Source: Halorubrum sp. 2020YC2 (GTDB lineage Archaea > Halobacteriota > Halobacteria > Halobacteriales > Haloferacaceae). From it: a DNA stretch of 64,000 bases. The notes beneath the pieces are model-generated. The model was not told the origin of the DNA. It did not search any database and worked only from the letters and a program-made list of their open reading frames with translations. The DNA lies in NCBI RefSeq assembly GCF_018623055.1, contig NZ_CP076019.1, positions 2,666,001 through 2,730,000 on the forward strand, in the 5' to 3' direction. The translations under genes were made by a program, and so were the position numbers. The first letter of the stretch is position 1. Every line of letters starts with the position of its first letter. Positions 44,399 through 52,826 of this stretch are shown piece by piece.

Positions 44399-45402
44399 AT
44401 GTCCGAGCCGCACCCCACAGTCCGTCCGACCGACGCCGCGTCCCTCGACGAATCGGACCCCGAGCTCCCCTCGGAGTTGCTGAACGTCCCGTGGATCGAC
44501 CCGCACAACCACGCGCACACGCTCTCGTGGGAGGACCGCGAGCGCTACGCGCTCTCCGGCTGCCGGTCGATGGTGATGGTGTCGTCGGGGTATCACTGGA
44601 CCCCGTACAAGCCCGTCCAAGCCAGCGACATCCGCTTCCTGTGGGACGACGCGATCAACCGCCGGCAAGCGATCGAGCGCAACCACTTCTTCGAGGCGAA
44701 GCTGGGGCTGGGCGTCCACACCGGCGTCCGGATCGAGAACCCCGACGAGCTGCTGGCGGCGATGGACGACTACTGCGCGCTCGACGAGGTCGTCGCGGTG
44801 GGCGAGACGGGCGTGACCCCGATCCAGCACGTCGAGCGCTGGGACGTCGACGAACAGCAGGCGGTCGTTGGGGCGCAGATGGAACTGGCCGAGGACCACG
44901 GCCTCCCCGTCCTGCTCCACACGCCGAACACCACCCCCGAGGCGAAACGCGAGTACCGCGACGACCTCGGCGTCACGCCCGGCTACGAAAGAACGCGGGA
45001 CTCGGCACGGAGCCGGTCCTCGACGGCGAGAACCCCGCGCTCGAAGCCGTGAAACGCGACGTGGAGGCCGCGCGCGACGCCGGCTGGACGAGGAGCGCGT
45101 CGTGGCCTCGCACGCGGACGCGAACAACACCGCGTACCTGATGGAGGACGGACTGTTACCTGAGCTACACCATCGGCCACTCGTGGCTCGTCGGCGTCGA
45201 CGCCGCCGACGTGGCGAACGCCATCGACGAGTACGGTCCCGAGCGGATCATGATCGACACCGACACCGCGAACGTGCTGCGCACGGACCCGTACGCGGTG
45301 AAGCGCGCAATCTTCGAGCTGTACCGCTACGGCATCGACGTCGACGACATCCGGACCGTCGTGTACGAGAACCCGCGGGACGTGTTCGGGCTGGCGGAGT
45401 AG
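44399..45402 (+). pseudogene. TatD-like metal-dependent hydrolase, frameshifted
   Basis: The reading frame must change three times to follow the protein: near 44985-44995 (after LGVTPGYE), near 45080-45087 (after ARDAGW) and near 45147-45153 (after YLMEDG). Pieced together, it has the TatD/amidohydrolase metal ligands: IDPHNHAHT (HxH), GETGVTP (Glu), LLHTPN (His), SHADANN (His) and MIDTDTAN (Asp). The last part (SYTIGHSWLVGVDAADVANAID...) is well preserved. The operator upstream is intact. Either recent decay or sequence error; clustering with two other frameshifted genes favours decay. Confidence 0.75.
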
Positions 45403-45404
45403 AC

Positions 45405-45937
45405 TATTTAAATGAGCCCGCGGTGCGGTGGCGCGTGCCGGTGAGCGGCCGACAGGCCGCGAACCGCACGCGCGAGGGACGCGGCGAACGCGAGCGGCGA
45501 AGCCGCGAAGCGTGAGCCGCGAGGCTAGGGAGGCGTGAGGTGCGGCCGCTGTGCGGGTGGGGTGGGACTCAAAGGGGCAGTCGCGAGGCGACCGTAGGCG
45601 TTCACGAGAGCAAAGCTCTCGTGAGCCAATCAGAACGCTTCGCGTTCTGATGACGACGCAAGCACCGCAGCGAAGGAACGTAGTGACTGAGCGAGGAGCG
45701 TGGTTCGAGACGCCGAAGGCGTCTCGTCATCACGAAAGGCGCGAAGCGCCTTTCGAACGACAGCGAGCGTACGGCCGCCTCGCGGCTGGGGATTTGGAGG
45801 TCGTCACTCCGCCAGTAACGACTTATAAGCGACCAACTGGGACTCCAGAGGCGTTCACCGCCGATCCGCAGGCAACGTTATATAAGCGATCGACGGAGGC
45901 TTTGAATCGCGTCAGGACGTCGGTAATCATTTATAAG
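45405..45937 (+). repeat. Structured intergenic element, copy F, longest, with tail modules
   Basis: The element starts at TATTTAAAT (45405-45413), three bases after the TatD-like stop codon. Stem 1 has CGGT-GA-GCGGCC/GGCCGC-GA-ACCG, again with a tandem GA loop. Stem 3 is CAGTCGCGAGGCG/CGCCTCGCGGCTG with a T-G wobble. It carries the same two inserted hairpins as copy E, plus GAGACGCC-GAA-GGCGTCTC and CGAAAGGCGC-GAA-GCGCCTTTCG. After the core (CTGGGGATTTGGAGG), degenerate tail modules end in TTATAAG (45823-45829), TTATATAAG (45878-45886) and TTATAAG (45931-45937). Confidence 0.82.
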
Positions 45938-45957
45938 ATCCCGACGGAGCCGCGGTC

Positions 45958-46896
45958 CTATTCCGTCTCGAACTCGTTCGTCAGTTCGCCAACGCCCTCG
46001 ACGCCGACCGTAACTGAATCGCCGTCCCCGAGCAGCACCGGCGGCTCGCGGTAGACCCCCACTCCCGGGGGCGTGCCGGTGAACACCAGATCGCCGGGTT
46101 CGAGCGTGAACGCCTGACTACAGAACGAGATCAGGTCGTCGACGCCGAAGATCAGGTTCTCGGTCGACGACTCCTGCAGGCGCTCACCGTTGATCTCCGC
46201 GAAGATGTCGAGGTCGTGGGGGTCGCCGGCCTCGTCGGTCGTGACGAGGTCGGGACCGGTCGGGGCGAACGTGTCGAGGCTCTTCCCGCGGACCCACTGG
46301 CCGTCGCCGTGCTGGAGGTCGCGCGCGGAGACGTCGTTGCCGACGGTGAAGCCGGCGACGTGGTCCATCGCCTCGTCGGGGTCGACACGGCGGGCGCGCT
46401 CCCCGATGACGGCGACGAGTTCGGCCTCGTAGTCCACCTTCTCGGTGTAGTCGGGGTCCCAGCGGACCGCGTCCTCGGGACCGACGACGGAGGTCGGGAA
46501 CTTCGAGAAGAGGACCGGCTCGTCCGGAATCTCGTTGTCGCCCTCCTCGGCGTGGTCGCGGTAGTTCAGCCCGACGCAGACGACCTTCTGCGGGTCGTCG
46601 ACGGGGGCGGCGCGGTCGAGGTCGGCGGGGTCGCGGAGGCCGACGCCGGTCGACTCGGCGTACTCGACCGCGAGGTCGGCCTTGCGGCGCCACTCCCAGT
46701 CGGCCAGCAGGTCGCTGGTCTTGGGGCCGATGTCGACGCCGGCCGCGGCGCCGGCGGTCGAGAGGTCGACGACGCCCTCGTCGGTGGCGACGCCGACCCA
46801 AGGGTCGGTTCCGGCGGCGGCCGAGGACGTCCTGTCGGTCGCGGCTGTGCTGTCGGTTCGCGTCGTATCGCTGTCGGTGTATTGTCCGATTCGCAT
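45958..46896 (-). CDS. Fumarylacetoacetate hydrolase (FAH) family protein
   Basis: A 312-residue FAH-fold enzyme. VVCVGLNYRDHAEEGDNEIP (about 102-121), YEAELVAVIG (about 155-164, metal-binding Glu), FTVGNDVSARDLQ (about 185), GKSLDTFAPTGPDLVT and FTGTPPGVGV (near the end) are the conserved blocks. The N-terminal lid holds a Thr/Ala/Asp-rich insertion (about 8-30). Relatives cleave or decarboxylate acylpyruvates or 2-oxo-acids. Its likely partners in the cluster are the amidohydrolase just upstream and the CoA-dependent operon, but no substrate can be named. Confidence 0.9.
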   Translation of the reverse strand: MRIGQYTDSDTTRTDSTAATDRTSSAAAGTDPWVGVATDEGVVDLSTAGAAAGVDIGPKTSDLLADWEWRRKADLAVEYAESTGVGLRDPADLDRAAPVDDPQKVVCVGLNYRDHAEEGDNEIPDEPVLFSKFPTSVVGPEDAVRWDPDYTEKVDYEAELVAVIGERARRVDPDEAMDHVAGFTVGNDVSARDLQHGDGQWVRGKSLDTFAPTGPDLVTTDEAGDPHDLDIFAEINGERLQESSTENLIFGVDDLISFCSQAFTLEPGDLVFTGTPPGVGVYREPPVLLGDGDSVTVGVEGVGELTNEFETE

Positions 46897-46920
46897 TGGG
46901 TGTGGTGTGAGTCGTTGTCG

Positions 46921-46960
46921 CGTCGGCGCCTCGGAAGGTTCGTCGGCGCCTCGGAAGGTT
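46921..46960. repeat. Two exact tandem copies of a 20-bp unit
   Basis: CGTCGGCGCCTCGGAAGGTT occurs twice in a row, then the start of a third (CGTCAGCG). It lies in the 117-bp gap between the amidohydrolase and FAH genes. Probably a recent slippage duplication; it could also hold a binding site. Confidence 0.6.
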
Positions 46961-47013
46961 CGTCAGCGGGCGATTACGGCGGACCCGAAACGGCGGGGAA
47001 CGGCCGGTGCGAG

Positions 47014-48368
47014 TTACGCGTCGATGCCGGCCTCGTCGAGCAGGCGTTCGCCGGAGGCGACGAACCGGTCGAACTCCTCGCGGACCTTCGGGTTCGTCAG
47101 GTCGCCGTCGCGCTTGACGACCTCGCCGTCGACGAGGACGGTGTCGACGTGCGAGGGGTCGGACTGGAACACGACCGTCTGGACCGGGTTGTGGCAGGGC
47201 GCGGTCAGGAAGTCATCGGCGTCGAACAAGACGAGGTCCGCGCGCTTGCCGGGCGTGATCGTCCCGATTTCGTCGTCGAGGCCGAGCGCCTTCGCGCCCT
47301 CGATGGTGGCCATCTCCAAGGTGTCGCGCGCGGAGATACTGACTTCCGTGACCTCCTCGTGACCCTCCAAGACCGCCTGATTGTCGAACATGCGCTGGAG
47401 CTGCATCCCGATCCGCATCTGGGTCCCCATGTCGCCGCTAATGTTCGAGCAGACGTCGACGCCCCACGCCGGGCGGCCGCCGGCTTCGAGCACCTTGCCG
47501 GTGACGGGGATGCCGTGGCCCATCTGCATCTCGACCTCGGGGTCGACGAGAAGGAGACGCCCTGCTCGACGGCGTGGTCGACGTCCTCCTGCGAGAAGTG
47601 GTTCCCGTGGGCGACGTTGACGTCCGGGCCGAGCATGTCCTCGATGGCGCCGAACCCCTGGTAGTCGTCGCCGTACACCGAGGACGGCCACAGCGCGGCG
47701 CCCATGTGGATCGTCGAGAGCGCGCCCAGATCGCGAGCCAGTTCGAGGTCCGCGCGGGCGGTCTCGTCGGTACAGAAGTCCGGGCCGCGGAGCCCGAGCG
47801 CGAGGCTGAGCAGGTCGTCGTCGCGGATCTTCTCCTCGTGGAGGCTGCGGATGTTCTCCTCGGGGAGGCCGACGTCGCTCTCGTACCACCACTTCGCCGC
47901 GTCGTCGCCGGGCGGGCCGTAGGTGTACACCGCGCGCAGGCCGGCGTCCTGTAGCGCGTCGACGGCGCGCTCGCCGTGTTCGAGCGTGTTGGGGTACGAC
48001 CAGTCGAGCGCCGTCGTCGTCCCGGTGTAGAGCTTCTCGAACGCGCCGAAGAGCCCGCCGAGGTACATGTCCTCGGGCCGGTAGAGCCCGGTGATGTTGC
48101 CGAGCATGTGGTCGAAGTACTCGCCCATGAGCGACCAGTCGCCGGCGATCCCGCGTACCTGCGTCTGCGCGAGGTGGATGTGCGAGTCGACGAACCCGGG
48201 GACGACGATCTTTCCGGAGGCGTCGATCTCCTCGGCGTTCGACGCCGACAGCCCGGTCCCGACCTCGATTATCTCCCCGTCCTCGATCAGGACGTCGGCC
48301 TCGTCGAACTCCCCCACGTCCGGGTCGAGCGAGACCACGGTCCCGTTTCGCACGATCGTTTGTGTCAT
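47014..48368 (-). pseudogene. Amidohydrolase (SsnA/AtzB/cytosine-deaminase-like), single frameshift
   Basis: A metal-dependent hydrolase of about 451 residues whose frame breaks near 47536-47541. One frame carries it to HAVEQGVSFSST, and the other continues PEVEMQMGHGIPVTG to the end. Adding one base in the run CCCCGAGG (minus strand) restores it. Metal ligands are HIHLAQ (HxH), HMGAALW (His), AHGNHFSQED (His) and SNISGDMG (Asp). Relatives deaminate or dechlorinate purine-, pterin- or triazine-like rings. It is divergent from the TetR gene across the operator at 48402-48419. Inactive if the sequence is right. Confidence 0.78.
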
Positions 48369-48401
48369 GTTCGATAATAGGGTTTGACCAAGAGGTTAAA
48401 A

Positions 48402-48419
48402 GTTTACCGGGCGGTAAAC
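48402..48419. promoter_or_regulatory. Inverted-repeat operator in the amidohydrolase/TetR divergent promoter
   Basis: GTTTACC-GGGC-GGTAAAC is perfect over 7 bp with a 4-nt centre. It lies 34 bp before the amidohydrolase start, over the expected promoter, and 62 bp before the TetR start. It matches the sites at 44349 and 52294. Placement next to a TetR-family gene suggests that this protein binds it and controls its own synthesis. Confidence 0.72.
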
Positions 48420-48480
48420 GCGGCGATCGGAGAAAGAGGAGGAGCAATCGTATTATGTACCTCACACGTAGAGTGTGGGT

Positions 48481-49182
48481 ATGAGCGAATCACACGGCGG
48501 ATCGGCGAGCGAACCCGCCGAGTCCCCGGCCGACGACGCCGACGCCGGCGACGCCGACGCCGGCGACGCCGACACCGGCGACGAGACGGTGTCCTCCAAA
48601 GACACGAAGGAGGTGATCATGGAGGCGACGTTCCGCGCGCTGAGCAAGCACGGGTACAAGGACCTCCGGATGCGCGACATCGGCGAGGAGATGGACCTCA
48701 CCCGACAGGTGATCCACTACCACTTCGACGGGAAGTACGACCTCATGTCCTCGTTCCTCGAACACATCATCGACCAGTACGAGGGGAGCGTGGTCGTCGA
48801 GGGGGACGCCGACCCCCGGACCGAACTGCGCGCGCGCGTCGACCAGTGTCTGTTCGGGCCCGAGTTCGAGGAGTTCAGTCACTGGGACCGGATGAAGGTG
48901 TACCACGAGCTGTACACGCAGGCGCAAAACGACGGCGAACACCGGGAGGTGTTCAACGAGCACTACGAGCGGCTCCGCGGCAGCATCGTCGAGGTGGTCG
49001 AGGAGGGGATAGAGGACGGCGTCTTCCGCGACGTCGACGCCGAACGGATGGGCCAGCTGGTGACCGACGTCATCCACGCCGCCCGCGGGCGCCGGATATC
49101 GCTCGGCCACGACGACGCGCCCGCAGAGGCGCGGAAGGCGATGGACGAGTTCATCTTCGAGTCGCTGGAACGGACCGAGTAG
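48481..49182 (+). CDS. TetR/AcrR family transcriptional regulator
   Basis: A 233-residue repressor-type protein. The DNA-binding helix-turn-helix is at about 40-88: TKEVIMEATFRALSKHGYKDLRMRDIGEEMDLTRQVIHYHFDGKYDLMSSFL. A ligand-binding helical domain follows with a possible effector pocket. The acidic head contains three 15-bp DNA repeats (48538-48582; ADAGD/ADTGD). A TATTATG box (48450-48456) and the ATG at 48481 give a start with no long leader. It probably controls the catabolic cluster through the three inverted repeats; the inducer may be a CoA thioester or pathway substrate. Confidence 0.9.
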   Translation: MSESHGGSASEPAESPADDADAGDADAGDADTGDETVSSKDTKEVIMEATFRALSKHGYKDLRMRDIGEEMDLTRQVIHYHFDGKYDLMSSFLEHIIDQYEGSVVVEGDADPRTELRARVDQCLFGPEFEEFSHWDRMKVYHELYTQAQNDGEHREVFNEHYERLRGSIVEVVEEGIEDGVFRDVDAERMGQLVTDVIHAARGRRISLGHDDAPAEARKAMDEFIFESLERTE

Positions 49183-49236
49183 GAGGGTAACGGCAGAGGC
49201 GGTCGAACCGAGATTCGCGGCGGCGCGCTTTCGATT

Positions 49237-49632
49237 CTACGAGTCGTCGACCGCGACGAGCCGCGGGTCGGTCTCATCGCGCCCGTCGCGAAGCCGGTGG
49301 GAGCCGTCGAACCGCACGGCGTCGCCGGGAGACAGGTCGCCGTCGGCGGCCTGCGCGATCAGCCGGACCTCGTCGAACCGGACCAGCGCGAGGTGGTTCG
49401 GCGCGCGGACGTCCGGCGGCGTGGTCTCGACCGTCGTCGTCGCGACGACCGCCCCCGTTTCGAGTCGAACCGTCGAGGCCTCGACCGAGGAGCGGCCGCA
49501 GCCCGGGCATCGGCGGCGGTCGTAGTACCAACGGCGCCCGCAGTCGTCCCAGACGAAGGCGCGGTCCGCGCGGAGGTCCCGGTCCGCAGGCGAAGCGGGC
49601 GTCGGGGGAGAGTCGTCGTTGGACTCGGTCAC
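49237..49632 (-). CDS. DUF35 zinc-ribbon/OB-fold protein
   Basis: A 131-residue acyl-CoA-associated OB-fold protein, normally the partner subunit of a thiolase. The rubredoxin-like zinc ribbon is at about 30-48 (WDDCGRRWYYDRRRCPGCG); only three of the usual four Cys remain, as the first CxxC reads WDDC. The OB-fold follows, ending HRLRDGRDETDPRLVAV. Its GTG start overlaps the thiolase stop by four bases. The two probably form one complex, if the thiolase is made at all. Confidence 0.82.
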   Translation of the reverse strand: MTESNDDSPPTPASPADRDLRADRAFVWDDCGRRWYYDRRRCPGCGRSSVEASTVRLETGAVVATTTVETTPPDVRAPNHLALVRFDEVRLIAQAADGDLSPGDAVRFDGSHRLRDGRDETDPRLVAVDDS

Positions 49633-50812
49633 GCGCGCAACACCGTACAGACGCTGTTGTTTCCGAAGCCGGCGACGTTGATCGCGAACCCGGTTTCCGC
49701 GCCGTCGACGCGCCGGGTCTCGGGGGGTCGCCGCGCAGTTGCCACACGAGTTCGACGATCTGTGAGAGCCCGGTCGCGCCGAGCGGGTGGCCCCGCGCCT
49801 TCAGCCCACCGCCGGGGTTGACCGGCAGGTCGCCGTCGAGCGCGGTGTCGCCGTCGAGCGTCGCCTCCCACGCGGTCCCCGTCTCGTAGAACCCCAGCTC
49901 TTCGAGTTCGATCAGTTCGAGGACGGTGAACGCGTCGTGGATACAGGCGACGTCGACGTCGTCGGGACCGACTCCGGCGCGGTCGAAGACGCGCTCGCCC
50001 GCGGTCCGGACGGAGTCGATCGAGAGGGGGTCGGGACGCTCGGCCACGGCGTGGGTGCCCGTCTCGCTCGCGATACCGGCGACGCGGGGGGCGTCTCGGG
50101 GGCCGGGATCGTCACCCGCAGTCCGCGCCAGGACCGCCGCGGCGGCGCCGTCGGACATCGGACAGCAGTCGTACAGGCGAAGGGGGGCGGCGACGACGGG
50201 CGAGTCGAGCGCGTCCGCCACGTCGATCGGCTTGCGGAACTGGGCGACAGGGTTGTCGACCGCGTTCCCGTGGTTCTTGCTCGCGACCGCGGCGAGCGAC
50301 TCGCGGGGCGCGTCGTGGCGGTCGAGGTAGGCGCCCGCGGCGAGTCCGCCGAAGGAGGGGAGGGTGATCCCCTGCGCGTACTCCCGCCGGTGGACGAGCC
50401 GGCTGATCGCCTCGGTGACGCTCCGCGTGTCGCCCGCGGACATCTTCTCGGCGCCGACGACGAGGGCGACGTCGGTGCCGTCGTCCTCGGCGCTCCCCGT
50501 GGCGCCGCTCTCGACGCCCTCGACCCCGCGGTGGAACGCGCTCGCGCCGGTCGCGCTCGTGTTCTCGACCCGGTCCGCGGAGGCGCCGTCGAGCCCGAGG
50601 GCGGCCGCGAGCGCGTTCGCGAGGCCCGCGCTCTCGTCTAGCGCCTCCGCGAGGGCGTTGCCGAAGTGGAGCGCGTCGACGGCCGCGGGGTCGACCGCGG
50701 CGTCCGCGAGGGCCGCTTCGGCGGCCGTGGCGGCGAGATCGGTGGGCGAGCGCCCGGAGTCGCTCTCGAACGGGGTCATCCCGACGCCGGCGACGCGCAC
50801 CTCAGTCGTCAT
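49629..50812 (-). pseudogene. Thiolase (SCP-x-like), frameshifted near the C-terminus; nucleophile Cys replaced by Ser
   Basis: A thiolase-fold protein of about 394 residues. The frame breaks at a run of six G on the plus strand (49722-49727). Upstream it reads IVELVWQLRGD; after shifting it continues PETRRVDGAETGFAINVAGFGNNSVCTVLRA and ends 31 codons later. GGGLKARGHPLGATG (about 340-355) is conserved. The position of the usual acyl-accepting Cys (ENxCASG) is Ser86 (ENTSATG), so classical thiolase chemistry is doubtful even if the frame is repaired. Its start overlaps the CoA-transferase stop. Confidence 0.75.
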
Positions 50813-52241
50813 TCACGTCGTCCGCGTCGCCGGCGTCGTCCGGGTTGCCGGCGTCGTCCGCGTCGCCGGCGTCGTCCGGGTTGCCGGCGTCGTCCGCGTC
50901 GCCGGCGTCGCTCTCGTCGTCTTCGTCCCCGAACACGCCGAGTTCCGCGAGGCGGTCGATCTCCGCCTCGGAGTAGCCGCGTTCGCGGAACACCTCGCGG
51001 TTGTGTTCGCCCAAGAGCGGGGGCGGAAGTTCGAAGCCGCTCTCCGCGTTGCGGAACTTGAGCGGGTGCTCGATCACGGGGACCTCACCGAGTTCGGGGT
51101 GTTCGATCTCGGTGACGGTCCCTCGGGCCTCGATCTGCGGGCTGTCGAGCGCCTCCTCGACGCTGTACACCGGGCCGGCGGGGACGCCCGCGTCCTCAGC
51201 GATGACCTCGATCCACTCGTCCGTGGTCTTGTCCGCGAGGGTGGCCTCGATTTCGGCTTCGAGTTCGTCGAGGTGCTCCACGCGGTCCGCGTTCTGCTCG
51301 AAGCGCTCGTCATCCGGGAGATCGGGCCGGTCGAGCGCCTCGCAGAGCTCGCCCCAGAGCTTCTCGTTGAGGATACAGATGTTGATGAACCCGTCTTTCG
51401 TCTCGAACGTCTGGTAGGGGGCCAGCACGGGGTCTTTCGTCCCCATGCGCTTCGTCTCCTCGCCCGCGAACACTATGCCGGCCTGCTTGGTGAGCCACGG
51501 GAGGGTGGCTTCGAGCATCCCGAGGTCGATGTACTCGCCCTCGCCGGTCTGCCCCCTGCGGTAGAGGGCCGTGGTCGCGCCGAACGCGGCCCACATCGCG
51601 GTGATCAGGTCCGTCATCGGCAGGCCGACCTTCACCGGCTGCCGGTCCGCCTCGCCGGTGACGCTCATGATCCCGCTCATCCCCTGAATGAGCAGATCGT
51701 ACCCGGACCGCTCGCGCCACGGGCCGGTCTGTCCGAACGCCGATATCGCGAGGTAGATCAGGTCCTCGTTGTGGTCGGTGAGCGTCTCGTAGTCGACGTC
51801 GAGCCGCTCGGCGGTGCCGGGGCGGAAGTTCTGGATGAAGATGTCCGCCTCCTCGACCAGCTCGTATAACGCCTCCTTGGCGTCGTCGTTTTTCAGGTCG
51901 AGTTCGAGGCTCTTCTTCCCGTAGCTCAGCGTCCAGTAGTACGGCGACTCGCCCTCGATGAACGGCGGACCGGAGTGCCGGACCGCGTCGCCGTAGCCGG
52001 GCTGTTCGATCTTCACGACCTCGGCGCCCTGGTTCGCCAGCATCGCGGAGCAGAACCCGCCGGTGACGAACGTCGAGAGGTCGATGACGGTAACGCCCTC
52101 CAGAATTTTCCCGCCGACCGGGCCGTCGCCTGTCGCCCCGGACGGAGAACCCCCGGTCTCGGTCTCAGTCCCGGCTCTGTCGGTATCGCTGGTTCCGGCT
52201 CTGTCGGTATCGCTGGTTCCGGCTCTGTCGGTATCAGTCAC
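50802..52241 (-). CDS. CaiB/BaiF family CoA-transferase
   Basis: A 479-residue family III CoA-transferase, which swaps CoA between acyl groups. GVTVIDLSTFVTGGFCSAMLANQGAEVVKIEQPG (about 45-78), YYWTLSYGKKSLELDLK (about 95-111), QNFRPGTAERLD and GLPMTDLITAMWAAFGATTAL (with the catalytic Asp) are the family blocks. Both ends carry tandem-repeat sequence: TDTDRAGTS (three copies) at the start, and alternating DDAGNP/DDAGDA (five copies of 18 bp) at the end. First gene of the thiolase operon, with the operator 53 bp upstream. GTG start. Confidence 0.9.
   Translation of the reverse strand: MTDTDRAGTSDTDRAGTSDTDRAGTETETGGSPSGATGDGPVGGKILEGVTVIDLSTFVTGGFCSAMLANQGAEVVKIEQPGYGDAVRHSGPPFIEGESPYYWTLSYGKKSLELDLKNDDAKEALYELVEEADIFIQNFRPGTAERLDVDYETLTDHNEDLIYLAISAFGQTGPWRERSGYDLLIQGMSGIMSVTGEADRQPVKVGLPMTDLITAMWAAFGATTALYRRGQTGEGEYIDLGMLEATLPWLTKQAGIVFAGEETKRMGTKDPVLAPYQTFETKDGFINICILNEKLWGELCEALDRPDLPDDERFEQNADRVEHLDELEAEIEATLADKTTDEWIEVIAEDAGVPAGPVYSVEEALDSPQIEARGTVTEIEHPELGEVPVIEHPLKFRNAESGFELPPPLLGEHNREVFRERGYSEAEIDRLAELGVFGDEDDESDAGDADDAGNPDDAGDADDAGNPDDAGDADDVNDD
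50821..50910. repeat. Five 18-bp tandem repeats in the 3' end of the CoA-transferase gene
   Basis: TCCGCGTCGCCGGCGTCG alternates with TCCGGGTTGCCGGCGTCG, five units in all. It encodes an acidic, flexible tail (DDAGDADDAGNP). The copy number is likely to vary between strains. Confidence 0.8.
52171..52239. repeat. Three 24-bp tandem repeats in the 5' end of the CoA-transferase gene
   Basis: CCGGCTCTGTCGGTATCGCTGGTT occurs twice and a third time in part. It encodes repeats of TSDTDRAG at the N-terminus, so both ends of this enzyme are built of slippage-prone DNA. Confidence 0.8.
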
Positions 52242-52293
52242 CGAACCACCCCGTCTGACGTGGCCGTTCGTGTCATAGGTGTCCGTACAGTTT

Positions 52294-52312
52294 GTTTACC
52301 GGTTGGTAAAAC
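52294..52312. promoter_or_regulatory. Inverted-repeat operator before the CoA-transferase operon
   Basis: GTTTACC-GGTT-GGTAAAAC matches TTTACC-N4-GGTAAA exactly. It lies 53 bp before the GTG at 52241. It is the third member of the operator set controlled, by inference, by the TetR regulator. A weaker variant (ACTACC-GGTG-TGTAAAC, 52693-52709) lies inside the origin. Confidence 0.7.
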
Positions 52313-52511
52313 TATCGGCGTCGACCGTGATATTCGTCGCTCGTCGAAGATTTCGGTCGGACGTCCCTCGTCGAACGCCGTCGGTCGAGCGTCGCCGGCT
52401 GGGCGTTGCTCGTCAAACCTCCCCGGCCGGACGTTTCAGGTCGAGCGCCATCGGCCGCCCATCGGTCTCGGACAACGGAGTCGGTAACTGGGTGTCGAGT
52501 TCGATACCTTC

Positions 52512-52542
52512 CCCCCCACCCCTTCGTTTCGGGTGGAACGGT
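52512..52542 (-). other. ORB element, left arm of the origin
   Basis: This 31-bp sequence is the exact reverse complement of 52741-52771. It carries the haloarchaeal ORB core CACCCGAAACGAAGGGGT (minus strand) followed by a G-string of seven. Orc1/Cdc6 binds such boxes at replication origins. Confidence 0.85.
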
Positions 52543-52740
52543 GTGGATGGGTCGGGTGGTGGGCGGTGATGCGGTGGGGGTCGGTGCGGCGATCGTAATT
52601 ATCGAACTATATTTAGATAAAACAACTACAGCTCTACTAATATAATTTTGAGAGGATTGTCGAGGGTACTGTTGTACAGATATTATATTAAAACTACCGG
52701 TGTGTAAACACCCCTCCCCGCCCCTCCCCACCCCAGTTTC

Positions 52741-52771
52741 CCGTTCCACCCGAAACGAAGGGGTGGGGGGG
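52741..52771 (+). other. ORB element, right arm of the origin
   Basis: TTCCACCCGAAACGAAGGGG followed by TGGGGGGG forms an ORB with a G-string, in the opposite orientation to the left arm and identical to it base for base. Confidence 0.85.
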
Positions 52772-52826
52772 TCCACCGAATCGGGACCATCACCGTGACG
52801 TGATATATGTGACATTACACCACGGG

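Larger units (their letters stand above)
52512..52771. other. Replication origin (oriC) core: inverted ORBs around an AT-rich unwinding region
   Basis: Two perfect 31-bp inverted ORB boxes (52512-52542 and 52741-52771) face each other over 198 bp. The middle (about 52593-52697) is the most AT-rich stretch of the window (TATATTTAGATAAAAC, AATATAATTTTGAG, ATATTATATTAAAAC) and fits a DNA unwinding element. The orc1/cdc6 gene begins 682 bp to the right. This arrangement (ORB-DUE-ORB beside orc1/cdc6) is the standard haloarchaeal chromosomal origin. The strong match of the pair and the adjacent initiator gene make this call firm. Confidence 0.88.

Noticed and set aside
46984-46999. ORB-like GACCCGAAACGGCGGG
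   Set aside because: It lacks the TCCA half and has a changed G-run; too weak to list.
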